From Staphylotrichum longicolle (taxonomy: Eukaryota; Ascomycota; Sordariomycetes; Sordariales; Chaetomiaceae): 64,000 nt of DNA. Position numbers and translations under genes: made by a program. The notes below the pieces were generated by a model. That model had not been told where the DNA came from. It saw nothing but the letters and a program-made list of their open reading frames with translations, and ran no database searches. Location: the NCBI GenBank assembly GCA_019096155.1, contig JAHCVI010000006.1, positions 1,860,001 to 1,924,000 of the forward strand. The letters are read 5' to 3'. Shown piece after piece: positions 22,401 to 33,015 of this stretch (its first letter is position 1; the number at the start of each line of letters is the position of its first letter).

Positions 22401-23976
22401 CGCTGGACTGGGTATCCGCGCCGGGACCCAGCTGATTGGAAATGGAGCTGACAACATCCTCCATCGAGAAACAGACATCCAGCTCTGCAAAATCGACGTA
22501 AACAGCGCCCTTGATCCACCCAGATGATTTCCACCACTCGCCGACATACCGAAGCAGCTCGGTTTTGCCAACCCCCCCTTGTCCGTGCAGGAGCACCAAC
22601 CGCGAGACAGAAAGGAGGACTTCGAGAGAAAGAATGTTGTAGTCTCTCCCCAACAGTGCTTTGGCCTGAGGTGCCTTGCTTCTCCAGGGGGTCCAGTTCA
22701 GTGTCGTTGTGGAGAGTTGCCTGACCGATGCTAACATGCGGTCCACTGAAAAGATACTGTCGGTCGATTCGGTCGTTGCGAAGGTCGAAGCAGATGTGTA
22801 GAGGACCGGCACCATGTAGTCGAGGACCTGAACGTTGTGCATATATCTCGCCCGCCTCGTCTTGTTGCGGAGCAGCGCGGAGCGAGCAACACGAGTGGCG
22901 TCTTGCACAGAAGCGCTTTCGGCCAAAAGTGACTGGTAGAAGGAGTTCATGAAGATCTCCACCGCTTCCTCGACCACCTTGTACGCCATCGCAAGCACCG
23001 ACTTCACTCCGTGGAGTAGAAGAACCTCGGCCAAGTTGCTCTGGGGTGCCGAATCTCGGAAGCTGGCCGAGTTGCAAGCATTCAGCACCACAGTTCGAAC
23101 CCCTGCCTTTGCGAGCTCTTTGCCGACATCTGCGCCGGCTCTCAGGTCCTTCTTCATCTTTAAGGGGTCGCTCAGATCGGGCTTGCAAAAGACGAGGACG
23201 GCCTCAGAACTGCCGGTGCTGGTGGTCCGGACGTCGCCCTTTGTGTCAAAATGGACCAGGTCATAGTGGTTATCATGCAGGTGCTCGCGGAATGCCTGCC
23301 AGGTCGGCGGCCGGAGAATGGTGAGAGTCACTTTCAAGTTTGGGTTGTTCCTGGAGACATCGTCCACAATGGCGACGAGACACTTGGCCACCAACTGATA
23401 GTCGATGTCTGTCTCGGGCCGAGGCCGTGATACGACTAGGAGGATGTTGAATCTCTTGCTCTTGTGTCCGAGGGTGTGACCGTCATCCACAGCGGCGTCT
23501 GACCTCCCGATCAGTGAGCGGACGACACTGACGCTGCTGAAACGAAAGCCGGCAGGCCAGAGGCCGACATTCTCGAGCACCTCCCAGTGCAAATGCTGCA
23601 AGGAAGAACCCGTTGCCTCTGGGGACTTTTCTGTCCTGGCGGGCGTCGAGATCTGCAGGGTGATGTGCCCGGACCTTGGGAGCACGCCGCTGCCTGCAAG
23701 CTGCGAAGCCAAGTCGCTGCCGTATTGTGAGAGAAGCGTTGCGGCGATGTCCGATTTGGTCGTCTCAAAAGGCTCGCTGGCGTAGTTCTCGAAGTACCAT
23801 GCGATCGTCTCCTCGGACTCGACCCCTGGCAACCCCTGGAAAGCGGAGGAGGGGTCACGGAGGCGCCAGTTGATAGACTTGGAACCAGCCGCGAGTTCGA
23901 TGTTCCATTGTGAAGTGCTCTCCGAGGTCTCCTGCGAAGCCAAACCTACTTCGCGAATGCGGATCACGAGCGGCAT
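19414..23976 (-). CDS. CHAT protease-STAND NTPase (NLR-like) protein
   Basis: Single-exon gene of about 1,520 residues. I take the start at ATG 23976; the frame continues upstream to 24018 only through a GTG. Residues about 150-400 form a CHAT (caspase-like) domain, with the likely catalytic His at about 242 in a Leu-Val-His-Phe-Asp context and the Cys at about 301 in a Leu-Asn-Ala-Cys-Asn context. A STAND/NB-ARC-like NTPase follows, with Walker A Gly-Gln-Gly-Gly-Val-Gly-Lys-Thr at about 465-472 and Walker B-like Leu-Val-Val-Leu-Asp near 540. The C-terminal half is largely helical and may hold degenerate TPR-type repeats. Proteins with this layout act as intracellular sensors whose protease is released on ligand binding. 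In fungi such genes often sit next to gasdermin genes, and a candidate partner starts 427 bp away on the other strand. The frame is intact. The ligand and substrate are unknown. Confidence 0.82.
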   Translation of the reverse strand: MPLVIRIREVGLASQETSESTSQWNIELAAGSKSINWRLRDPSSAFQGLPGVESEETIAWYFENYASEPFETTKSDIAATLLSQYGSDLASQLAGSGVLPRSGHITLQISTPARTEKSPEATGSSLQHLHWEVLENVGLWPAGFRFSSVSVVRSLIGRSDAAVDDGHTLGHKSKRFNILLVVSRPRPETDIDYQLVAKCLVAIVDDVSRNNPNLKVTLTILRPPTWQAFREHLHDNHYDLVHFDTKGDVRTTSTGSSEAVLVFCKPDLSDPLKMKKDLRAGADVGKELAKAGVRTVVLNACNSASFRDSAPQSNLAEVLLLHGVKSVLAMAYKVVEEAVEIFMNSFYQSLLAESASVQDATRVARSALLRNKTRRARYMHNVQVLDYMVPVLYTSASTFATTESTDSIFSVDRMLASVRQLSTTTLNWTPWRSKAPQAKALLGRDYNILSLEVLLSVSRLVLLHGQGGVGKTELLRYVGEWWKSSGWIKGAVYVDFAELDVCFSMEDVVSSISNQLGPGADTQSSEAAVINKLRTGRYLVVLDSAEVFDTSVLLDQVSCSPELYGELRALIDAITSNDSMVIVASRLDRTSIANIPSDRHKYRLPGLSVLDSVNLFQELSFGSNRELPELWSHRENIDSLRRVAILLEGNPEVIQFLVPELKSVNYNGQALLNTLLYGVCETAKKHMESKEGVWQSRFLTTLEGAFVLPSFIDFNATLIKVNQFAPFWNIMPKDLNVYYWFLTLFASKYFQEGTIGNWLSDEWRDVVYDAQMARTLRTHWPGIETKLIQAGILNHATITKKSGATLPAYHIHPLCTLLARATHSPESWANARFAFVRAALLWDPDYKTRGTVDWARLVWDGSPVPQHEDHLHNWRNAALAWAVADGNPEEEVPRMGLSLFDCAYRLVTGVAWSGPRQARMMAPHVAAYLLQAHMAVDLLREDGVPTRADLHAVLSYTWTLWKIQTDVLQSPASARAALVGAALAVVERWKAHQEAVRAGGGEGEAMTAPDEVSYLQLMHAAAATAEEEVADLAVAKGLYEKHLETDPQTDDQGMLNIIRRWHSQSLQAWGGVVVRLAVRDGTVDTRQLQGVLKGAMEFWETGGGGGAGGSGLSGGIMGGFARMMTEYKDLVGMVTMRDQIAFALEREPEAVARFGAFAKAILDAPVLSVFQDIVEDVDAALIFQDTRDRRTGGDSGPRGGSGGDGPSTSEERTAPRQSGDEKTGEGSGEDGQGAGEEGQQQKINRVVEYMTQLMTAGANKKRCITPGVDLDGIQSQFRGLESGMRMFSGDTAGAAKTIRTEIAREALSSTTGTGWQKLAELHMYSYTLAVTRAAQPDYKKGLTHLKEWWRLHQGVGVPKMDLCYAHLKFATCYLELDDLAEAARSVIKLVETGQVLSPADCLEGDVSGTQRWLHEQVARFEKLHCFLDPAVLFSRAPGIAALSLREKVMMHQIATNAKAANQERLDLEETMRQAKETARRTREILKNYPRPLTDGNKELMEKLDRWLDGPERREPDYWLL

Positions 23977-24402
23977 TGTGTATGGTGAATGGCTTGCTGC
24001 CCAGTCTAAGTCTCTCACATCACAAAGAGTATGTCAGGAGAATGAGACATAAGAGAAACGACTGAGGGACGAGAGGCAATTATTGCCAAGGGTCTAGACC
24101 CCCGCCTGCGGCTGAGGCGCGGGCGGGAGCTGAAAAGAGCTAGGGGGGTAACATCATCTCGAGCTGCATTGGGTGCTGCGCCTCTCTGTCTGCCTTGGAT
24201 TGGGCTGCACTGGCTGCCTCTGATCTCAGAACAAGTCACTGGTCGACTCACTGGCGCCACAACCTCCTTTAAGATTCTTGTATCACTGCTCCACGCAACG
24301 CGCCACAAACCCCCATAATTTAATCCTCCACCTTGCTCAACAACCCGCCCATCACGACCTCGTAGTGAGGTACCCAGTCAGCCCTACCACTCCACACCAA
24401 CC
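23977..24402. promoter_or_regulatory. Shared divergent promoter of the CHAT-STAND gene and its neighbour
   Basis: The 426 bp between the two divergent ATGs (23976 minus and 24403 plus) is the only upstream space for both genes. A short GC-rich dyad lies near 24105-24125. I see no recognised factor site. Confidence 0.4.
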
Positions 24403-25382
24403 ATGGCGCCCGCAACCTACGAACCAACCTTCTACCTCCTCAAACACCGCCTGCCCGCCTCCGAGAGCACCAACCTCCTCGGGCGCATCATCCGGCGCTA
24501 CCAAGACCCCACGCTCGACTACACCCCGGAATCCCCTTCCACCACCCTCCCCTCCTTCCCCACCTTCCTCCTCCCCGCCCAACACGCCGACCACGCCCGC
24601 CTGACCGCCCAAACCACCCACTCCACCTCGGCACACTTCAAGTTCCTCACCTCCTTCTCGACAACGTCCTCCACGACGGGCACCACGACCGTGACGCCCC
24701 CGCGCATCACCACCCGCCGCCTGAAGCGCGAGGCCGACTATTTCGCCGCGCTCAAGGCCGTGCCCGAGGTGCGCCGCAAGGTCCTCGACATGTGCCCCGT
24801 CAGCGACAAGGTGTATCTCGTGGTCGGGACGATGAGCGTGCAGGCGGGCACCTTCAGCAGCACCTCGCTCACGCAGCGCGGGAGGGGCGGCGGGGTGGAG
24901 GTGCCGCTTGCGCTGGCGGCGGGGGCGGCGGCGCTCGGGGTCGGGGTGCCGTTGCCGGGCGGGTTGCTCGGGGAGGTGCTGCCCGAGGTGGACGTCGGGG
25001 TGGAGAGGGCTGGTGAAGTGAGGACGGCGCGGTGTTTAGTACGGGTGGTGGGGATGGGGAGGAGGTGTTTGCGGTGGCGTGCAAGGTGGTGAGGAGGAGC
25101 TGGATGGGGGTCGGGAGGGATGTGAGGGTTGGGGGGAGGCAGCCTGAGTATAGGGGCGGGCAGCACTTTGGGGCTGGGGATGAGGACAGCGATGAGGAGT
25201 GGAGTGATGGGGAAGAGGAGCTGGGGGAGGAACAGGAGGCTGTTTTGGCGCAGGGGTTGTACCTCGAGGATGAGAGCGGGGATGCGTTTGCTGGGGTTGA
25301 GGGGTGTGTGGTTTTGTCGGATGATGGGAAGATATTTCAGGTGGCGGAAACAACAAAAGACTGGAGAAACAACTTTGCATAG
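24403..25382 (+). CDS. Candidate gasdermin-like protein, frame broken once
   Basis: Two overlapping frames together encode about 320 residues: 24403 to about 25015, then from about 25020 to the stop at 25380-25382. The first gives a mixed alpha/beta protein with a Val-Tyr-Leu-Val-Val strand near residue 140 and a Gly/Val/Leu-rich stretch; the second continues with a hydrophobic strand and then a strongly acidic linker (about 25185-25235) and a short tail. The Lys/Glu-rich helix before a Tyr-Leu-Val-Val strand, the Gly-rich hairpins and the cleavable-looking tail fit the gasdermin pore domain. The neighbour is a CHAT protease-STAND protein, the usual partner of fungal gasdermins. This is an inference; I cannot confirm the fold. 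The frame change lies in a G-rich stretch near 25005-25030. A single-base error or a very short, poor-consensus intron could explain it. Confidence 0.45.
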
Positions 25383-27492
25383 TGTATTTTGATACAATTT
25401 CAGATGGCCTCACAGGACATTGATGAATATATACATCGTCCCTGTCCCTTGTGCGAGTGCAGAGATGACCAAACGCACCATGCATTGCTGGCATCGGAAG
25501 TGAGTTGTGGCCCTTGGGAACGCTCAGGAATGTCGAGATGGAAAATACAAGAATGAGTCCAAATCGTGAAAAACCTAACTTAAAAAAATAGGCTGCAAAG
25601 TTACCAACAATAACATGAAGTATGAAGTTGTCAAATATGAGGCTAAAATTGACCACCAGGAGAAAGAAAATCAGTAACACAAAAGGACATACGAGAGAAA
25701 GAAGGTAAGGAGAGGGAGTCGGGGAGGGGAGGGGGCAGAAGAACTCAAGAGGGAAGGAGAGAGACAAGCCAACGAGAAGATGAGAAGGCGAGTTGAGAGC
25801 ACGATGGTGGGAAGGCAATGACCGTTCCCAAGTTGCGGCGACGTAGCTTCCACTGTCCCGGGGGTACGGTAACATAAGATAATCCCACAAGGTAGGTACC
25901 TACCTCCACCAAACCCATGCCTTCCGTACTTGGTATGTAAGGTATGAGTAATGCGGAGGTGGGAAGATGATGGGGAAGGCGCTGGTGCCAACGGAGCGGT
26001 TGGTCCTTTGCGGCTTGTCCAAAGTTGGTTAGCAGTCAAGGTTCGATTCAGTTGAGCAGGCAGCACCCGGTCGTCCTGAATCTGGGGAAGTGGCCACTCT
26101 CCACAGCTCCACTGCCCAGTCAACTGCATCCAACTTTTTGGCCAACTGAGTCTTGTTGAGTGTCAGAGTGTGTACCTTAATCACATGCATGCGTGGATGC
26201 AGTGCGCGTCGGTGGCTCGGTCCATCCAGACAAAAGGAGGGGGATGGGATGCCCCACGTCGTCGGCGTCCATTTCGATCTCGACCGCTGTGAGCACGACC
26301 AGTTGAAACGAGTTGAGTGGGTTTACATCGGGGTCTGCATCAAGGCATGCATCGGCGACATGGCGATTCAGCTTTCGTTCATTGCCCAGTTATCGGCCAG
26401 AGTCCCACAGCTGCGCTCGCTCAGGGCACTTTCGGAACCCAGATATGTTGTCGACGTTGTTGGCCCTGGAGGCAGCTGACTTCATTGGCGTCTCTGGCGC
26501 TGTTGGCGTCGTAACCCCCCCGCATTTTCCCCAACTTCCCCAGGTTTTCGGGTTTTGTGGCGCCCGGCACTCGGCCTTGCAAGGTTGTGATCTGGATGCC
26601 GAACCTGCATGTTTGCGATGGTTGGCTTCATGCTCCAGCTCCTACTCCGTACACGACACCCAAGACCCAGACCCAGCCGACCGGTACTCTCCCGGAAGGT
26701 ATGCGGCAAGGCCGTGCGTGGGTTGCACCCCCGATCCAAACCCGATTGTGCATCCCCCGATTCCTCCCAAGGCCCACCACACCACTCACACGAGATGAGC
26801 CTGGGCCGCCGGGCGACGAGTGGGCTGATGGAAGGACCGTCACCGCCTTTGTAACACCACGAGCCTCGCTTCGCTACCCCTTTCTCAGAATTGGTTGTGT
26901 CGGGCTCATGGACGGTCCCGGGGAGTGTACGTCGGATGCGATTGATGATTGAGCCTCTGTCGAGAAGCTCCGTCTTCGTCGCGGTGAGGTCCCTCGTTAA
27001 ACCACCGGTTGCTGGCTCATCATTGACCGTCAGTACTTGGCTCGCGAAGAAGAAACACCAAAAAAAGATGCTCACATGGACTGATTGTGCATTTCTGGGT
27101 AACGCTACGGGCCATGGCACGACTTATCTGGTCCCGACTTATTGGGGGCGACATTTCAGACCACGGGTTTTGGTATCCGGGCGAAACATTCTCGAACAAA
27201 TTCACACCCCAACCCTGGATCAACACACCGGGCTATGCTCTCTCCGGTTAGGACACGGCATGCATGGCTCGTTCTCCGCAGCTTCACGGCTGCACTCCCC
27301 CCAAACACCACCCCAGTGTCATGCTGCTGATCCCTGCTCGGACGGACAGGAAAATGCCGGATCGCCTCGCCTCATCCCGTTTCTGGGGCGGCTACTTTGG
27401 TACTGCCTGCCGATGACACGCCGCCAAGGATCCCCTTCCCACGCAGCAGCCGTGTAACCCTGGGGTGCGAGGGGTGGTGTGTTCGGTGGTAT
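25383..27492. other. Gene-poor interval
   Basis: About 2.1 kb without a supportable gene. Open frames here on both strands are low-complexity, often lack ATG starts and show no domain. A perfect 16-bp palindrome lies at 25890-25905. The rest looks like ordinary intergenic DNA. Confidence 0.5.
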
Positions 27493-27498
27493 TATAAA
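27493..27498 (+). promoter_or_regulatory. TATA box of the MFS transporter gene
   Basis: TATAAA lies 114 bp upstream of the ATG at 27612, a plausible distance for a fungal core promoter with a short 5' UTR. Confidence 0.4.
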
Positions 27499-27611
27499 CA
27501 CCTACGGAGCTCCCGCGTGAGCCCGTCCCAGACGGCCCGTCTCATCCTGTTTCCATCTCTTCCCAACATTCGCACTGAGAGATCAGCCTCCAGAGTCCAG
27601 CGTGCATAACC

Positions 27612-29634
27612 ATGAGTCCCCAAGAAGCAGGAGGCCGGCACTTGGCCCAGAGGTGGGGAGACCTCACAGCTCACAGTGGTGCATTGGGATAGAAAATGAC
27701 TGACCCGCTCTCTATTCAGCCATGCCAGAGAAGGCGACATTCCAGGGACGGTCGACTTGACGGCCAAAGGTTGGCTCGAAACGACACCGAAATCCCAAAC
27801 AAAGAAGAAATGCTAACCGCCATCTAGAGGGCGACGACACAGGCTACGGACAAGCGTTATACCCGGTGCCCGCAGACGACCCCAATGACCCTCTGCAGGT
27901 TCGCTGCTCCCCGACCCCGTCCCACCAATCCCCAAACTAACACATCTCGGCGCAGTGGTCCAACACACGCAAGACGCTTATCCTCGTCGTCTGCTCCCTC
28001 TACTCCTTCCTCAGTAACTCGGCCTTGCTCGGCCCCTCGGTGTACATTGGCATCTACGCCGAAGAGTTCAACATCTCACCCAACGTGGCAAGCAACCTGG
28101 TCAGCTATGCGAATCTTGCCTTTGGATTCGGTAGGTTGCCAGAATGAAAACACATGGAACATGGTGCTGACGGAGATGGCCAGGGTCACTCCTCCTGGTA
28201 CCCGCATACCACAAGTTCGGCCGTCGTCCGGTCATGCTGGGGTCACTCATCGCAGTACGTGCGCCCCACTAAAGCCACCCAGCTGCTCAAGACTGACAAA
28301 TCATGGTAGTACTGCGGCGGTCTGCTTGCCTGCTCCCAGGTAACGAGTTACGAAGGGTTGATGGCGGCCAGAGTGATCCACGCCTTTGGCTCTTCGGTGT
28401 GCGAGGCTCTTCCCGTGCAATTGGTCAACGACATCTTCTTCCTGCACGAGCGTGGCAAGCGTCTTGGATACTACACTGGTATGCTTCTGTGAAGGGCGTC
28501 CTCTCCCCGTCCCAATCTCTGACGGATTGTCCTAGTCTGTCTCTGCTTCGGCGCCACCGGCCCCCTCTACGCCGGCTACATGCTCGCCGGCGGCTACTCC
28601 TGGCGCCTCTTCTTCTACGTCGAATTTGCCTTTGGCTGCGCCCTGGCCATCCTGGCCTTCTTCGTCGTCGAGGAGACCATGTACCACCGCAAGCCGCCTG
28701 TCGAGTCGATTCCCGAGTCGTCCAGCTCCCAGCACGACGACGAAAAGACGTCCGCCGTCGCCGAGGACTTTGCGCCGTCCACCGTCGTCCCGCAGCGCAA
28801 GACCTTCCTCCAGACCCTCAAGTTCTGGGGCGCCTACGACAAGGACACCCAATTCTTCCTCATGATCGCCCGCTCCTTCACCTACTTTCTCGTGCCCCAC
28901 GTTCTCTGGGTCATCACCACCTACGGTGCGTCCCTCCAACCATCCCCCACTCCGATTAACCCCATCAAACTAACACCTCGTCAGGCATCTACATCGGCCT
29001 CGGCGCCCTCGCCTTCAACTACACCTTCCCCCTCAAGATCACCGCCCCGCCCTACAACTGGTCCCAGACCTCGTCCGGCCTCATCGCCGTGGCCTCCTTC
29101 CTGGGCTACCTGCTCGCGATCCCCTTCACCGCTTCCTCGGACCGCCTGGCCGCCCATCTCACGCGCAAGAACAACGGCATCCGCGAGGCCGAGATGCGCC
29201 TCGGCGTCATGCTGCCCGTCATGCTCCTGGCCCCCGCGGGGCTCATCGTGTACGGCTTCGCCGCCGAGCGCGACCTCCCCTGGGTCGCCTACTTTGCGGG
29301 CGTCGTCATGACCAATTTCACGAGCTATTTCTACTTCACCTTCACGCTGGCGTACGCGATCGACAGCTACACGGCCAACATCAGCGAGATGCTGATCGCC
29401 ATGAACCTGGGCAAGCAGGCGATTTCGTTTGGGATGGGGCTGGATCTGCTGAATTGGGTGCTGCAGCATGGGTATGCCGTCATGATTGCCGGTGTGTTTT
29501 GCGCCATCTTGTTGATGAATAATCTGGCGTTGCTGGTGTTTATGCTGTGGGGGAAGAAGATCAGGAGGTTTATGGCGACGACGTGGTTGGCGAGGGTGCA
29601 CAAGGATAGTGTGAGGGAGATTGCCACGCACTAA
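27612..29634 (+). CDS. Major facilitator superfamily transporter, eight exons
   Basis: Predicted exons are 27612-27652, 27720-27769, 27828-27898, 27956-28130, 28184-28254, 28310-28478, 28536-28925 and 28985-29634. All phases agree and give about 538 residues, typical for a fungal DHA1-type drug:H+ antiporter. The N-terminal tail ends in the Asp-Pro-Leu-Gln-Trp-Ser motif that precedes TM1 in this group. A Gly-Arg-Arg-Pro motif sits in the loop after TM2. A charged central loop with a Ser run separates the two six-helix halves. Several introns have clear CTAAC or CTGAC branch sites. The substrate cannot be read from sequence; small hydrophobic compounds, polyamines or siderophores are all possible. 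It stands alone, not in an obvious metabolic cluster. The first two introns (donors GTGGGG and GTTGGC) are the least certain. Confidence 0.85.
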
Positions 29635-30128
29635 GCGGCGAGGTTAGATTGGTTTTGCGGAGCGTTAGGTATGGTCATGATTATGGCCATGAGCCTCTGG
29701 GCTGTTTTGGATTGCTAGGTAGTTTGCTTAAAACAATGAACTGGACTCGGGATGATGTCCCACGTTGGTTATGTTGCGTGTCTAACATGATTTGTTGGGG
29801 GTTTAAACCGGGCCTAAGACTAAGGTACCTGATCTAAGATAAATTCTGATGGCTGGAACCCATTCTATCATGGCTTCCACTTCACTCCTCGTGTGACTTT
29901 GCAGGAACAAAGCAGACTCCTTTCTGTACCCCTGTATCGCCACCACACGAGCACCGTCACCTATTTCTAAGGGTATTTATTATTAACCACCATTACCAAT
30001 ATGGTCCTGTTTGCTCATCTACCGCTCCCGCACCTTCCTCAGCACTTCTTCAGCTTTCCTGGACGCAGCACCTCAGCGTACCTAATCACCTCGACAGAAC
30101 CTCATCATCCACCATCCTGCAGGGCAAG
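29635..30128. other. Intergenic
   Basis: About 490 bp between the MFS gene and the secreted-protein gene. It becomes AT-richer near 29830-30000, consistent with a 3' flank plus promoter. Nothing else is seen. Confidence 0.5.
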
Positions 30129-31173
30129 ATGCGTTGGCTGACGACCCTCGGGCACACCGCACCGCTCCTCGTTCTTCTCACAGCCTCCAAACCTCTTACC
30201 GTGAATGCCATCCAGACCCGCGACGACCTGTGCGGACTGAGTATGCATGCATCCAACTTCCCCGATGTAGGCGACTTCTCGAGTGTCGAAGCCTCTTGGA
30301 GCATTCCCACGATCGCAAATGACTGGCAACATCTTGGAGCCCAAGACCCGCAAACTTTTCAGGGTGTTAGTCTCTGCTGCGGCGACGACTGCTCGTCTCG
30401 GCTCGGCGCCGGATTTCGGGCGTATTCTGCGGTGAAAGACAACTATTGGACGGCTGAGCCGATTATTTTCATGGGTCCTCAGTTCGAGCCAAAGGGGGTC
30501 ATAACTGGTCTATGTGAGTCTCGACATGTCATAGCTTCTCGTCTGTCCAGATTCGAGCAATACCACTGATGGATTCTAGACTTGAATACCTCTGACACCC
30601 TTTGGACTCATTTGGAAATAATCACGCCAACGAAGGCGCGAGTGTAAGTGTTCATCCATGACTGACAATAATTCCTCGGACGCGGATGCTCACCAAACCT
30701 GTAGAAAATTTACCAAGTTCGGCAGCCGTACAATGAACGAGACGACTGTTACTCAGGTCAACATCACCGAGCGAGATGGCAAGACCGTCCTGGTCTTTCA
30801 CACAGATGGGGAGGGCGGTGGCATAACCTGGGAGTACGAGACTACAAATGAGCTCAGAAACCCAAACGGCCCTCAGCCTTCGTTTTGTGGCGACTCGGCC
30901 TGGTGGTATCTGTCCGACAACAGCGACCCCTGGGACGACGTGACTCCGAGGCCGCTCACCCCCGCCTGGTTCTCGCCGATTATCATCGAGGACCACGGTT
31001 TGGTCACAACGCATGGCAAATCCTTCCCCGCGGATTTGCCCCTGAGCGGACAGGCGCGGTTTTGGAACCTTGCGCGCGAGGTCGCGGGAAAAGCGCAAGA
31101 TGTGTGTCTGGTCAAGGGCTTTGTTGATACGGGCATGACCTTGCTGCGGTCTCCGTTTGTCCCGGACAATTAA
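30129..31173 (+). CDS. Secreted protein of unknown function, three exons
   Basis: Exons 30129-30513, 30580-30643 and 30705-31173 join in phase to about 305 residues. The donors are GTGAGT and GTAAGT. The N-terminus is a clear signal peptide: a short basic start, a Leu-rich core and a likely cleavage after Val-Asn-Ala near residue 27. The mature part has a Cys-Cys-Gly-Asp-Asp-Cys cluster near residue 95, a few Asn-X-Ser/Thr sites, no membrane segment and many aromatic residues, suggesting a beta-rich extracellular protein. An early Ala-Ser-Trp-Ser-Ile-Pro motif faintly resembles the start of eqolisin-type (G1) peptidases, but I do not find the catalytic Gln/Glu context, so I do not assign it. 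It may be a wall-associated protein or an effector. Confidence 0.7.
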
Positions 31174-31794
31174 GGCAGGGTTGGTGAGAGTTGGACAAGC
31201 ACAAGTGGTTACAGGTATTCCAAGTGGAGCTTTCATGAAAACTGCAATTGGGCTTTTATTTTTGAGCTGCGTGGACTCTCTAAATCCCGACACCAGTTAT
31301 TTCCTTTCGTCGTTTTCATTAGCCTCGAAAAACATCCTGTTATGGCACACAGACCCTAACATTGCTTACAAGATTTCCAATCAGGATCCCAACTAATGTG
31401 CCACAGCCTTACAAATGAGAACCGAGACTTAGTTTGATGGACTCGGATGAGGATGGGATGGGAGCGTGTGACCCAGAGGTGATTGTTTGTTTGAGCGCCT
31501 CTGGAGTGTTGGTTGGATGGGTGAAGGGACAAGGTGCGAGCTGTTCGGTCGTATCCCTGAAAAGAGTCTGTGAATAGTCTCAGAAATAATGTTTTTGACT
31601 GTGATTGCTCTGATGATTGGCTGGATGTGCAATGTGCAATGTTTGTCTCTGAAACAACCTCTGTAAATCAGCTGAGACAACGCCTTCTCCCTCAAAACAG
31701 TGGAGACCAAGAGAGTGTGATAATGACCTGGCATTTAACAAACGTGGTTAACCTGTCCACAAAGCGGAAGGTGAATCAAAGCCTAGGTATCTAT
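31174..31794. other. Intergenic, convergent
   Basis: About 620 bp between the 3' ends of the secreted-protein gene and the first DUF1857 gene. I see no gene or repeat. Confidence 0.5.
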
Positions 31795-32370
31795 CTATCT
31801 CGTGTACTGCAGGAGAAAGTCATACAACTCCCTCATGTGCTCTATGTCCTCCCCGAGCCATGTTTTGGTCAACTGTGCCCACCCAGCTTCGGTCAGCAAA
31901 ACTCGACACCCATTCTAGCCTTTAGAAACACCTTCTTTATGTGAACTTACCTCTCTGTATTTGTCCACCAGTGCTTGCTCCTCCTTGCTTCCGCTGTTCA
32001 CACCGGGTACCGGCTGCTGGATCGTGCAGGTCAAGTACAGATCTTCTTCCGTGTCGCCCCGAGTGACATAATACCCAATCGTCATGCCGTCCTCCTTCTC
32101 AATCTCGGCGTGGCACTGCGGGTACATTTTGCACACTTCAGTGGAATTCCTCTCGCCCTCCGGAGTCCGGTACGTCACGAGCCGCGTGACGAGCTGGGGG
32201 CTGCTGGCCTCATCGTTGACCAGGATGTCTCGGCTGATGGCATCGGAGCGGAATCTCTCGGGGTGGTAGACAATGGCGCGGATGCCTATCCAGACCAGCT
32301 TGAGAAAGAAGGGCTTCGCTTTGTTGTCATTGGTGACGCGGGCCGTCGAGCCGGTATTGACGATGACCAT
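31795..32370 (-). CDS. DUF1857 (SRPBCC-like) protein, divergent copy
   Basis: Two exons on the minus strand, 32370-31951 and 31872-31795, with a 78-bp intron (GTAAGT donor, CTGAC branch site), encode about 165 residues. The ATG at 32370 matches the family start; the frame upstream of it has no ATG. The central part has the family pattern Val-Thr-Arg-Leu-Val-Thr, Glu-Val-Cys-x-x-Tyr and Glu-Asp-Gly-x-Thr-Ile, shared with the gene at 33016-33824. The N-terminal strand motif with Asn-Pro-Pro seen in the neighbour is missing, so this copy is diverged. DUF1857 proteins have a ligand-pocket fold; some occur in secondary-metabolite clusters (for example AtaL), but no biochemical role is established here. 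Confidence 0.75.
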
Positions 32371-33015
32371 TGTGTGTCGGTTATAAGACGAGGACGAATG
32401 CGACAAAGTATGGTTGAAATGACACTGATGGTTCTGCTTGGAAAAGTGGTGGTGTTCCTGTTCTGTGTTGGTTTGGTCTTTGTCTGGTCTTGTTCACAAA
32501 ACAAAGAAAGTTCTTGGTGGCTATCTGCCAGGCCTGAGGGAAAGTGGAACCTTTCACAGATGTCAATGGGAGAAAGAGCGAGGCTGTTCATAACTCTGGG
32601 TCGGTCCTCTTACACCATAAGGTACACATCACACACAACCAAAGCAACTCCCTCAGCCCGCCGTTGTTGCATTATCAGCTTGTCCACACTCCATGTCGGT
32701 ATCTTTGCTCCGGGTCCGCCGTCATACGGTCAAGGTCTCAGCTTTGTGCCGATCATTCGAACGAGCTTGAGACATATTCGACCGTCCGCCAACCATGAAC
32801 CACGAAAATGTCCAATATTCGGCCCCGAAAACCCGACGCCACGGGTTTGTGTAGCCAGTGATGTGTGGCATGAGAGAGACAACGTGCGATGGCTTGCAGA
32901 CGACAGTGAGGTATTAATCTAGAACGGCAACTTTTGAGACATTGACCTCACCAATTTCGGTCTTCCCCCCGTCCGCTCTTCTCCGCTGCCCTGAAGAGTC
33001 CCGGCGACTATGCCC
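32371..33015. other. Intergenic between tandem DUF1857 genes
   Basis: About 645 bp serving as promoter of the first copy and 3' flank of the second. No gene is seen. Confidence 0.5.

Noticed and set aside
23977..24018. Upstream extension of the CHAT-STAND protein
   Set aside because: The extension starts at GTG; the ATG at 23976 is the first valid start.
24105..24125. Terminator-like GC dyad in the CHAT/gasdermin spacer
   Set aside because: Short, imperfect and without a T run; eukaryotic Pol II genes do not use such terminators.
25036..25890. 284-codon minus-strand frame with a hydrophobic stretch
   Set aside because: It overlaps the 3' end of the gasdermin candidate in antisense, and its hydrophobic part is a translation of AT-rich intergenic DNA.
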